The translations under genes and the position numbers were made by a program. From assembly GCA_945631445.1 (NCBI GenBank), contig CALZCR010000002.1, positions 1-20,730 on the forward strand: a stretch of DNA of 20,730 nt, given 5' to 3'. Below the pieces are notes generated by a model. The model saw nothing but the letters and a program-made list of their open reading frames with translations. It was not told the DNA's origin and did no database searches. This document shows, one piece after another, positions 8,153 to 15,390 of the stretch (position 1 is its first letter; every line of letters begins with the position of its first letter). The DNA comes from an uncultured Corynebacterium sp. (GTDB lineage: Bacteria > Actinomycetota > Actinomycetes > Mycobacteriales > Mycobacteriaceae).

Positions 8153-8191
8153 TAGACTCGCCACGCACCGCCTCCTGAGCGCCGAGGAGGC
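8153..8191 (+). promoter_or_regulatory. Candidate dinG promoter followed by a leader stem-loop
   Basis: TAGACT (8153-8158) fits the TANANT -10 pattern and would start transcription near 8165. Directly after it GCCTCCT (8170-8176), an 8-nt loop and AGGAGGC (8185-8191) form a perfect 7-bp stem followed by ATTTTCT. The hairpin can be the pncB terminator, or an attenuator or leader structure of dinG; its place downstream of the -10 favours the leader reading. Confidence 0.4.
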
Positions 8192-8233
8192 ATTTTCTCC
8201 TGCCCTGCCGCGAATGAAAGAAGACGCCCCACA

Positions 8234-10231
8234 GTGACCTCGACCTCTTCCGACCAGCCGCTCGTCTCTTCGACGGAGGAGCTGCTCGACGCGGCCGTCT
8301 CCGCGTTGGGCGGCGTCCGACGCGACGGGCAGATGGCCATGGCGAACGCCGTGACCACCGCACTGGAGAAGGAGCGGCACCTGGCCGTGCAGGCGGGCAC
8401 CGGCACCGGTAAATCGCTGGCGTATCTGGTGCCGTCCATCCGGCACGCCCACGCCACCGACTCCACGGTGGTGGTCTCCACCGCGACGTTGGCGCTGCAG
8501 CGCCAGCTCGTCGACCGGGATCTGCCACGCCTGGCCGATTCCCTCGAACCCGAGATGGAGCGGCGCCCGTCGTTCGCCATCATGAAGGGCCGCTCGAATT
8601 ACCTGTGCCTGAACAAGATCGCCCGCGCGCAGAGCGAGCCGGAGGAGTCGTTGCTGGATGAGGCGGACGTGTCCTGGGTGGGCAAGCAGGTCTCCCGGGT
8701 CCATGAGTGGGCCAACGACACGGAGACCGGCGACCGCGACGATTTGGAGCCGGGCGTCGCCGACTTGGCCTGGAAGCAAGTGTCGGTCTCCGCGAGCGAA
8801 TGCCTGGGCGCCTCCCGCTGCCCCCACGGGGAGGAGTGCTTCGCGGAATTGGCCAAGGCCAAGGCCCGCGACGTCGACGTGGTGGTGACCAACCACGCGT
8901 TGTTGGCGATCGACGCCCTGGCCGACGTCGATGTCCTGCCCGCGCACGACGCGGTGGTCATCGACGAGGCCCACGAACTCGACGGGCGCATCACCGCGGT
9001 GGCCACCGCCGAGATCTCCTCCCGCAGCCTGAAGATGGCCGCCAAACGCGCCGAGAAACTGGGCGCCGAGGGGCGCGACAAGAGGCTGGAGGAACTCGCC
9101 GAGGACCTCGACGCCGTCACCGAATTACAGGAACCCGGCCGGTGGATCGCCATCGACGAGCCAGTGCGGGCGTCGCTGACCGGGCTTCGCGACGGCCTGT
9201 GGTCACTGCGCGAGGCCATCGCCCGCCCCCCGGAGGGCGAGGCCGCCAACGACCCCGAACGCTTCGCCGAGCGGCAGAACCTGAGCAACCACCTGCAGGA
9301 CCTGCACGACGCGGTGGTGCGCATCCTGGAGGTCTACGAGGCCGGCGAGGGCGACAACGTCGTCGACGCGCAGGAGGCCAGCGACGTGGTGTGGCTGGAC
9401 CGCAACGACCGCTGGGGCGACAAGCTCGCCGTCGCCCCGCTGTCGGTGGCCGGGTTGCTGCACGACCGGCTCTTCGCGGAGCAGACCGTGGTGTTGACCT
9501 CCGCGACTCTGACGGTGGGCGGCAACTTCGACGCGATGGCCGCCTCCTGGGGGCTGCCGAAGGGCACGTGGGACGGGCTCAACGCAGGCACCCCCTTCGA
9601 CCCCAAAAAATCCGGCATCCTCTACACCGCCAAACACCTGCCCCAGCCGGGCCGCGACGGCCTCGCCGCCGAAACCCTCGACGAGATGGCCGAGCTGATC
9701 ACCGCCGCCGGCGGCCGCACCTTGGGGTTGTTCTCCTCCCGCCGCGCCGCCGAGCAGGCCGCCCAGGAGCTGCGCCCGCGGCTGCCCTTCGAAATCTACC
9801 TCCAGGGCGAGGACACCACCGGCGCGCTGGTGGAGAAGTTCGCGAAGAACGAGAACTCCTGCCTTTTCGGCACCCTGACGCTGTGGCAGGGCGTGGACGT
9901 GCCGGGCACCGCCTTGTCGCTGGTCATGATCGACCGCATCCCCTTCCCCCGCCCCGACGACCCGCTGCTGCAGGCCCGCTCCGAGGCCGCCAACGCCGCG
10001 GGCCGCAGCGGGTTCATGGAGGTCTCCGCCACGCACGCCGCCCTGCTCATGGCCCAAGGCGCCGGCCGGTTGCTGCGCTCGGTCACGGACCGGGGCGTGG
10101 TGGCGGTGCTGGACAACCGGCTGGTGACCAAACGCTACGGCGGGTTCTTGAAGGCCTCGTTGCCGCAATTCTGGGAGACCACCGACCCGGCCGTGGTCGC
10201 CGGAGCGCTCAAACGGTTGGTCGCCCAGTAG
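8234..10231 (+). CDS. dinG: DinG-type Fe-S ATP-dependent DNA helicase
   Basis: The product is 665 aa, a superfamily 2 XPD/DinG helicase that unwinds 5'-3' and acts on structures arising in replication and repair. Motifs: Q-region VRRDGQMAMANAV (28-40), Walker A AGTGTGKS (54-61), motif II DEAH (244-247, in VVIDEAHELDG), and the C-terminal half with VVLTSATL and QGAGRLLRS (motif VI). Four cysteines in the expected place, C125 (YLCLNK), C190, C196 and C202 (SECLGASRC..GEECF), should hold a 4Fe-4S cluster. It starts with GTG 8234. Only a weak AAGAAG lies upstream, and a 7-codon ORF (8214-8237) overlaps the GTG as GTGA. The length matches the mycobacterial homologue beside pncB. No SOS box was recognised upstream. 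Confidence 0.93.
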   Translation: MTSTSSDQPLVSSTEELLDAAVSALGGVRRDGQMAMANAVTTALEKERHLAVQAGTGTGKSLAYLVPSIRHAHATDSTVVVSTATLALQRQLVDRDLPRLADSLEPEMERRPSFAIMKGRSNYLCLNKIARAQSEPEESLLDEADVSWVGKQVSRVHEWANDTETGDRDDLEPGVADLAWKQVSVSASECLGASRCPHGEECFAELAKAKARDVDVVVTNHALLAIDALADVDVLPAHDAVVIDEAHELDGRITAVATAEISSRSLKMAAKRAEKLGAEGRDKRLEELAEDLDAVTELQEPGRWIAIDEPVRASLTGLRDGLWSLREAIARPPEGEAANDPERFAERQNLSNHLQDLHDAVVRILEVYEAGEGDNVVDAQEASDVVWLDRNDRWGDKLAVAPLSVAGLLHDRLFAEQTVVLTSATLTVGGNFDAMAASWGLPKGTWDGLNAGTPFDPKKSGILYTAKHLPQPGRDGLAAETLDEMAELITAAGGRTLGLFSSRRAAEQAAQELRPRLPFEIYLQGEDTTGALVEKFAKNENSCLFGTLTLWQGVDVPGTALSLVMIDRIPFPRPDDPLLQARSEAANAAGRSGFMEVSATHAALLMAQGAGRLLRSVTDRGVVAVLDNRLVTKRYGGFLKASLPQFWETTDPAVVAGALKRLVAQ

Positions 10232-10232
10232 C

Positions 10233-10238
10233 TACACT
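10233..10238 (+). promoter_or_regulatory. Candidate leaderless -10 of the Crp/Fnr gene
   Basis: TACACT begins 2 nt after the dinG stop and occupies -13 to -8 of the next ATG, with no Shine-Dalgarno between. It fits TANANT and suggests that the regulator is transcribed separately from dinG and starts at its own ATG. Confidence 0.5.
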
Positions 10239-10245
10239 CGAGGCC

Positions 10246-10986
10246 ATGTCCCGCAATCCCGTCCGTTCCAGCTGCGCGCAACCCCACCAGTGCTCCCTCG
10301 ACGTGCGGTTGCGGGCGATGCGGATGAGCCCGCTGCTGGGCGAGCTCACCCCACAGCAGCACCTGGAGCTGGACGAGAAACTCTCCGCCTGGTCCTGGGC
10401 GGACAACGACCCGATCCTGCTCGCCGGGGAGGAAAGCGAAGGCAGCTATCTCATCGTCGCCGGCCGGGTGCGAGTCACCCGGGACACCGTCGACGGCAAG
10501 GAGATCACCGTCGACGTCGCTTCCCCCGGCGACGTCATCGGCCCGCTGCACACCCGCACCGCGGAAGCGCTGGACTCCGCCTGGGCGATGGAGACCACCT
10601 GCGCGCTGTACCTGCCGGCCCGGGCGCTCGGGGACGTGGTCACCGACTACCCGGCCTTCGCGGTCTCGTTGTTGCAGATGCAGCAGGAACGCCTGGCCGC
10701 CTCCCGCACCCGGGAGGTCGACCAGGCCACCAAAACCGTGGAGCAGCGCGTCGCCGCGGTCCTGTTGGATCTTGACGAGAGAATGGGGCAGGTGCGTTCC
10801 GACGGCTCGCACCTGATCCAGGCGCGGGTGCGCCGCGACGACATCGCCGGCATGGCCGGGACCACCATCGAATCCGCCTCCCGCGCCATGACCAGGCTGC
10901 GAAAACGCGGCCTCATCGACGCAGGCCGCGAGTGGGTGGCCATCAGCGACGTGGACGGTCTCCGCGCCGTGGCCGAGGGCTGTTAG
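10246..10986 (+). CDS. Crp/Fnr-family transcriptional regulator with FNR-like N-terminal cysteines
   Basis: The product is 246 aa. Residues about 27-125 form the cyclic-nucleotide-binding-like beta roll (GEESEGSYLIVAGRVRVTRDTV). A long dimer helix follows at 135-180. A winged helix lies near 195-240, with recognition helix AGMAGTTIESASRAMTRLRKRGLI. The phosphate-binding cassette expected of cAMP receptors is degenerate (PGDVIGPLHTRTAEALD, 94-110; no R-x-A-S/T), so cAMP binding is doubtful. Cysteines are C10, C16, C119 and C246. C10-x5-C16 sits before the beta roll and C119 in the METTCALYLP strand, positions reminiscent of FNR's cluster ligands but incomplete. It could sense oxygen, NO or redox state, or use only the protein fold. 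ATG 10246 has the leaderless -10. Its stop overlaps that of the convergent pth2-like gene by 4 nt. Confidence 0.88.
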   Translation: MSRNPVRSSCAQPHQCSLDVRLRAMRMSPLLGELTPQQHLELDEKLSAWSWADNDPILLAGEESEGSYLIVAGRVRVTRDTVDGKEITVDVASPGDVIGPLHTRTAEALDSAWAMETTCALYLPARALGDVVTDYPAFAVSLLQMQQERLAASRTREVDQATKTVEQRVAAVLLDLDERMGQVRSDGSHLIQARVRRDDIAGMAGTTIESASRAMTRLRKRGLIDAGREWVAISDVDGLRAVAEGC

Positions 10987-11726
10987 AAGTCCCCCGGCAC
11001 CGCGACGACGGTGAGGGAATCGGGGGCGATCTCCGTGAAACCGGCGTCGCGCACCGCCACCGCGTCCGAGCGGGCGGCGAGCTCCGCCAACTCCTGCGCC
11101 GCCACCCCGCGGACCTGGAGGGGATAACCGGCCTCGGCCCACCGCAGCACCCACTCAAAGGGCTGCTGCGCGGCCAGCAGCATGGAGCCGTGGCCGACTT
11201 GGGCGGCGGCTTTGCCCGTCGACATGTGCAAGGCCTTGTCGACGGCGATCAGCGGCGTCGCCGGGTCGATCGGCCGCGCGGGGTCGGGCTCGAGGTCCGT
11301 GCCGCGGATCTGCAGTTTCTTCACCGCCGCCGGCACCTCGGTGACGGCAGAGGGCACGAAGGCACGCGCCTGGGCCCCGTCGACCTCGGCGGTGACGCCG
11401 GGCACCGCCTGCGCGTCCTGCCACGGGGTGTTGCGGGCCCGGCGGGCGACTTTGCGGATGAGGTGGTCGTACCAGCCGGTCAATCCAGCCCGCCAGTGTT
11501 CGTCCGTGACTGCGCGGGTGTCCAGGCAGACCATGACGACCGCCTGCGCCGCCGCCGCCAGCAACGCTGTGCGCGCGGGCGGGTCGGTCTTCGGGATGTG
11601 GAGGGCGATTTGCATCGCCTGCACCGTCTCCGGGCGGTCGGGGTCTTCCGTGCGGCTGCGCCGATCCGTGCTCGTGCGCGCGGCCAACAACTCGTGGGCG
11701 CCGCGCAGCAGGTCGGGGTCGATCAC
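10983..11726 (-). CDS. Pth2-like peptidyl-tRNA hydrolase domain protein
   Basis: The product is 247 aa in two parts. Residues 1-150 are an actinobacterial N-terminal region of unknown role (helical QIALHIPK...RTALLAAAAQAVVMVCLDTR, then WRAGLTGWYDHLIRKVARRARNTPW). Residues about 156-247 resemble the Pth2 fold, with LIAVDKALHMSTGKAAAQVGHGS (159-181) matching the Pth2 K-M-S-x-G-K-x-A-A-Q-x-x-H-A signature, including the catalytic-type His179. Pth2 enzymes release peptides from peptidyl-tRNA; activity here is inferred. The start is GTG 11726, which overlaps the serB stop as GTGA, so translation is coupled to serB. The stop TAA overlaps the convergent regulator's TAG. Confidence 0.75.
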   Translation of the reverse strand: MIDPDLLRGAHELLAARTSTDRRSRTEDPDRPETVQAMQIALHIPKTDPPARTALLAAAAQAVVMVCLDTRAVTDEHWRAGLTGWYDHLIRKVARRARNTPWQDAQAVPGVTAEVDGAQARAFVPSAVTEVPAAVKKLQIRGTDLEPDPARPIDPATPLIAVDKALHMSTGKAAAQVGHGSMLLAAQQPFEWVLRWAEAGYPLQVRGVAAQELAELAARSDAVAVRDAGFTEIAPDSLTVVAVPGDF

Positions 11727-13027
11727 TGCTGCAGCGCGACCTTGCGCAGGGTGCCGGCCTCTTCCTCGGCGACGTCGACTTCGCTGCGCGGCACGCCCAG
11801 GATGTAGAGCACCTCGTCCAAGAACGGGTGGTTGACGGAGGTGTCGGCGATTTCCTTCAGCGCCGGCTTGGCGTTGAAGGCGATGCCCAGCCCCGCGGCG
11901 GAGAGCATGTCGATGTCGTTGGCGCCGTCGCCCACAGCCACGGTCTGGTCCATGCGCACGCCGGAGTCGTCTGCGAATTCGCGCAGCAGGGTGGCCTTGG
12001 CCTCCCGGTCGACGATTTCACCGATGACGTTGCCGGTGAGCTTGCCGTCGACGATCTCGAGGGTGTTGGCACGGACGTAATCCAGCTCCAGCTCCTCGGC
12101 CAGGCCTTCGAGCACCTGGATGAAGCCGCCGGAGACCACGGCCGTGCGGTAACCGAGCTTCTTGAGGGTGCGCAGGGTGGTGCGCGCGCCCGGGGTCAAG
12201 ACGATGTCGGCGGCGACCTTGTCGATGACGGAGGCGTCCAGCCCCGCCAGCGCCTTGACGCGCTCGCGCAGGGACTCCTCGAAGTCGAGCTCGCCACGCA
12301 TCGCACGTTCAGTGACGGCGGCGACCTCGTCTTCGCGGCCGGCGTGAGCGGCCAACATTTCGATGACCTCACCGGTGATCAGGGTGGAGTCGCAGTCGAA
12401 GCACACCAGACGCTTGGAACGGCGGGTCAGCCCCGAACGTTCGATGGCGATGTCGACGCCCAGTTCCGGGGTCAGCTCCGCCAACGCCTTGCGGAGCTTT
12501 TCGGCGCCGCCCGGGGCCGGATTCGACACCGTCACGGACAGCTCTAGGCCAGTCAACGGATAATCTGCGATGCCGCGGATGCGGTCAATGTTGGCTTCGT
12601 AGTTCGCCAGCGTCTGGCCGATGGCGGAGACGTCCGCGGCGGTGACGGGGTTGCCCAGGACGACCACGACGTGCGTGGAGCGCGGGCGGGAGTGGGTCGT
12701 GGTGCCCTCGCCGAATTCGAGCTCGACGGTCTGTCCGTAGCTCCGGAGAGTTTCGCGCAACCCTTCCTCGAGCACTTCGAGGCTGTCCGCTCTAATGCCG
12801 ACGAAGGCGGCGAGGGAGAGACGGCCCCGGAATTGGGCCTGCTCCACGTCGAGGAGCTGGACCCCGTGGGAGGCCAACACCCGGAAGAAGGCCGCGGTGA
12901 CTCCGGAACGGTCACGTCCACTGGTTGTCACCACAGCAGGCTTCAGCCCCGGCTGCAGCTCCACCTGGAGAGAGGCTGACTCCGCCAGGGAGTCACTGGT
13001 AGCAGAAATATTCTTAGGCTCAGACAC
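11723..13027 (-). CDS. serB: Phosphoserine phosphatase
   Basis: The product is 434 aa and catalyses the last step of L-serine synthesis, phosphoserine to serine. An N-terminal ACT-like regulatory region (about 29-185; AVVTTSGRDRSGVTAAFFRVLASHGV is the first ACT repeat) precedes the HAD phosphatase domain. Motif I is CFDCDSTLITGE (209-220; D211 nucleophile, D213 general acid). Motif II is VVSGG (297-301, S299). K344 lies in REAKATLL, and motif III is GDGANDIDM (366-374). GTG 13027 (VSEPKNIS) was chosen instead of the open-frame start. The preceding 24 codons run through the serB promoter region, and CACAAT lies 8-13 nt before the GTG with no Shine-Dalgarno. The last 4 nt overlap the next gene. 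Confidence 0.95.
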   Translation of the reverse strand: MSEPKNISATSDSLAESASLQVELQPGLKPAVVTTSGRDRSGVTAAFFRVLASHGVQLLDVEQAQFRGRLSLAAFVGIRADSLEVLEEGLRETLRSYGQTVELEFGEGTTTHSRPRSTHVVVVLGNPVTAADVSAIGQTLANYEANIDRIRGIADYPLTGLELSVTVSNPAPGGAEKLRKALAELTPELGVDIAIERSGLTRRSKRLVCFDCDSTLITGEVIEMLAAHAGREDEVAAVTERAMRGELDFEESLRERVKALAGLDASVIDKVAADIVLTPGARTTLRTLKKLGYRTAVVSGGFIQVLEGLAEELELDYVRANTLEIVDGKLTGNVIGEIVDREAKATLLREFADDSGVRMDQTVAVGDGANDIDMLSAAGLGIAFNAKPALKEIADTSVNHPFLDEVLYILGVPRSEVDVAEEEAGTLRKVALQQ

Positions 13028-13034
13028 GGTGTCT

Positions 13035-13040
13035 ATTGTG
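13035..13040 (-). promoter_or_regulatory. Possible leaderless -10 of serB
   Basis: CACAAT on the minus strand is at -13 to -8 of GTG 13027. It matches A2, A4 and T6 of TANANT but not T1. The same strand then reads AGACACC up to the GTG with no Shine-Dalgarno. This is weaker than the clpS, pncB and Crp/Fnr cases. Confidence 0.3.
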
Positions 13041-13070
13041 GCACGCTTTGCCGCGAATAGGGAATATACG

Positions 13071-13117
13071 ACTGACCCCCAGCCGGTGCCGTGGAACACG
13101 GTGGGCTGGGGGTCAGT
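13071..13117 (-). terminator. Strong stem-loop terminator of ctaD
   Basis: ACTGACCCCCAGCC (13071-13084) pairs perfectly with GGCTGGGGGTCAGT (13104-13117), a 14-bp stem. Its 19-nt loop contains a second stem, CCGTG/CACGG (13089-13093/13097-13101). It lies 29 nt past the ctaD stop and before the serB promoter. No U-run follows, which is common in actinobacteria. A 16-bp palindrome, CTCACGCC GGCGTGAG (13150-13165), also covers the last ctaD codons. Confidence 0.8.
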
Positions 13118-13145
13118 GCAGTCAGGAAGGTGGGCGAAGGAGGGG

Positions 13146-14862
13146 TTACCTCACGCCGGCGTGAGCGTCTTGCGGCTCTCCGGACTGCGAAGTCGCGGCA
13201 CGCTCGTCGTTCGAGGTGACGTGCGCCTCACGACGCATGCGCTCCACCATGTGCGGGTAGTGCAGCTCGAACGCGGGGCGCTCGGAGCGGATACGCGGCA
13301 GCGAGGTGAAGTTGTGGCGCGGCGGCGGGCAGGAGGTCGCCCACTCCAGCGAGTTGCCGTAGCCCCACGGGTCGTCGACGGTGACGACCTCGCCGTAGCG
13401 CCAGGACTTGAACACGTTCCAGACGAACGGGATGACGGAGGCGCCCAGGACGAAGGAGAAGATCGTCGAGATCTGGTTGAACAGGGTGAAGCCGTCCGAG
13501 TCCAGGTAGTCGGCGTAACGACGCGGCATGCCCATGTTGCCCAGCCAGTGCTGGATGAGGAAGGTGCCGTGGAAGCCGACGAAGGTGAGCCAGAAGTGAA
13601 TCTTGCCCAGACGCTCGTCCAGCATGCGGCCGGTCATCTTCGGGAACCAGAAGTACACGCCGGCGAACGAGGAGAACACCACGGTGCCGAAGAGGGTGTA
13701 GTGGAAGTGGGCGATCAGGAAGTAGGAGTCCGCGAGGTGGAAGTCCAGCGGCGGGGACGCCAGCATGATGCCCGTCATGCCACCGAAGAGGAAGGTGGCC
13801 ACGAAGCCGACCGCGAAGATCATCGGGGTGGACCAGGTGATGTGGCCCTTCCACATGGTTCCCACCCAGTTGAAGAACTTCACGCCGGTCGGAACTGCGA
13901 TGAGGAACGTCATGAAGGAGAAGAACGGCAGCAGGACCGCGCCGGTCACGAACATGTGGTGCGCCCACACGGCCATGGACAGCCCGCCGATGGCCAGGGT
14001 CGCGAAGACCAGGCCGATGTAGCCGAAGAGCGGCTTACGGGAGAAGACCGGGATGACCTCGGAGATGATGCCGAAGAACGGCAGCGCCAGGACGTAGACC
14101 TCCGGGTGACCGAAGAACCAGAACATGTGCTGCCACAGGATCGCGCCGCCGTTGGCGGTGTCGAAGATGTGACCGCCGAGCTTGCGGTCGTACAGGACGC
14201 CGAGGGCCGCGGCGGTCAGCAGCGGGAAGACCATCAGGGCGATGACCGAACATCGTCATGCCCGGCGCACGCAGGGTCAAAATGGTGGTGATCATGTTGA
14301 TCGCCGAGGCGATCGTGCCGACGCCGGTCATGCCGACGCCGATGATCCACATGTCCGCGCCGATGCCCGGAGTGTGGACCCGGTCGGCGAGCGGCATGTA
14401 CATGGTCCAGCCGAAGTCGGCGGCGCCGCCCGGGGTGAGGAAGCCGGACAGCATGACGATGCCGCCGATGGCGGTGATCCAGAAGCCGAAGGCGTTCAGA
14501 CGGGGGAAAGCCACGTCCGGGGCGCCGATGTGCAGCGGGATGAGGTAGTTGGCGAAGCCCCAGACGATCGGGGTGCCGAAGAGCAGCAGCATCACGGTGC
14601 CGTGCATCGTGAAGAGCTGGTTGAACTGTTCGTTGGACAGGAACTGCAGACCCGGGGAGAAGAGCTCCGCACGGATCAGCAGCGCCATGAGTCCGCCGAG
14701 GAAGAAGAAGATGAAGGACGTGATGATGTACATCACGCCGAGCTTCTTGTGGTCGGTGGTGGTGAGCATGTCCCAGGCCCACGAGCCCTTGCGCTCATGG
14801 CCTGCCGGACCTGGACGTTCGGGCGAGACGTAGTCGTCCACCCTAGGCGCCACAGCAGTCAT
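13146..14862 (-). pseudogene. ctaD: Cytochrome c oxidase (aa3) subunit I, frameshifted by a 38-nt deletion
   Basis: The sequence is clearly CtaD, the heme/copper subunit that reduces oxygen and pumps protons. The N-terminal part (14862-14248, 205 residues) carries [14 protein letters not shown], the heme ligand H87 ([13 protein letters not shown]), and ends LRAPGMTMF. Reading then leaves frame. The rest continues one frame over from [11 protein letters not shown] (14249 down) to TAA 13146. It includes [14 protein letters not shown], the [20 protein letters not shown] segment and [12 protein letters not shown] with further metal ligands. Homologues have about 12 residues (R-M-P-I-F-T-W-N-type) between the two parts. 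The two frames differ by one base, so restoring 38 nt gives a 584-codon protein, the usual length. As written only truncated products are possible. AGGAGG lies 5 nt before ATG 14862. The cause could be mutation or assembly error. Confidence 0.88.
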
Positions 14863-14880
14863 GTGATCCTCCTGACGTGA

Positions 14881-15002
14881 GACACACCCGTCGGTAGTCG
14901 GTGTGCCCAAATTTGTTTGCCGCCCCTTTCCGGACAATTCCGGAAGAGGCGAACGCACTACTAGCCCACCTATGGCTAGAGACACTGCCAGTCTAGCCCG
15001 CC
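14881..15002 (-). promoter_or_regulatory. ctaD leader/promoter with repeats
   Basis: Three elements are visible. CACACC (14883-14888) and GGTGTG (14900-14905) form a 6-bp stem with an 11-nt loop near the ctaD start. TTCCGGA occurs at 14928-14934 and again as palindromic TTCCGGAA at 14938-14945, exactly 10 bp apart. A CTAG-rich cluster has CTAGCCCACC (14961-14970), GGCTAGA (14974-14980) and TCTAGCC within CTAGCCCGCC (14993-15002); the last two form a 7-bp inverted repeat. TAGACT (minus, 14995-14990) fits a -10. The repeats suggest regulator binding. Confidence 0.4.
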
Positions 15003-15322
15003 CACGGGAGAACCCAAGTCGGATTTTTCCCGACCGGGGCCCACCTGCACCGGAAAACACGCGGAAAAACAGGTGGCGGGTGACCCACGCCACCAAAACT
15101 AAGCCGACCTGCATGAAAGGCGGGGAGACGGGCCCCACCGCCACACCCCCGAACGGTGTCGCCCGAAAGTTTGAGGCCGCAGGAAGGGCCACCACCGCGT
15201 GCCCGCAAACTGAATATGCCCTGTGACCCGCCCGTAAGGCCGGGGTGCCACACCCCACTCCCCGGCCGAACGAGAGCGCGGACGGGCGCGACGGAAATTC
15301 ATCCGCATATATGGGGGTATTT

Positions 15323-15358
15323 TTATCAATTTTCAGGATAATACACTATAAGATTATC
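15323..15358 (+). promoter_or_regulatory. gntR promoter with overlapping 22-bp dyad
   Basis: TTATCA (15323-15328) and TATAAG (15347-15352), 18 nt apart, resemble -35 and -10; TACACT (15342-15347) is an alternative -10. GATAAT (15337-15342), a 10-nt spacer and ATTATC (15353-15358) form a perfect inverted repeat over the -10, where a repressor would block initiation. Autoregulation by GntR is inferred. Confidence 0.5.
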
Positions 15359-15390
15359 TTTAGAAGTCCTCAAAATTAAGGAGCAAACCC

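Larger units (their letters stand above)
14863..15390. other. 528-nt gene-free gap between ctaD and gntR
   Basis: No credible coding region was found on either strand; open frames here lack family-like sequence. It holds the ctaD leader and promoter on the left and the AT-rich gntR promoter on the right (15300-15390), with a GC-rich middle (about 15003-15300) in which nothing specific was recognised. From memory, C. glutamicum carries nrdF and a ferritin gene between ctaD and gntR1; neither is here. Confidence 0.6.

Noticed and set aside
8707..10245. Long in-frame upstream extension of the Crp/Fnr gene
   Set aside because: It is an Arg/Gly/Pro-rich shadow of dinG. The real protein begins at ATG 10246 with a leaderless promoter.
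14235..14250. Programmed ribosomal frameshifting as the explanation for ctaD
   Set aside because: About 12 conserved residues are missing as well as the frame change, and there is no slippery heptamer. A deletion fits better.
14863..14880. GlxR (cAMP-Crp) site near the ctaD start (TGTGATCC...GTGAG)
   Set aside because: The second half-site does not match TCACA at the required spacing.
14863..15258. N-terminal extension of the ctaD frame
   Set aside because: It crosses the promoter and leader region. ATG 14862 has a textbook AGGAGG and gives the usual CtaD N-terminus.
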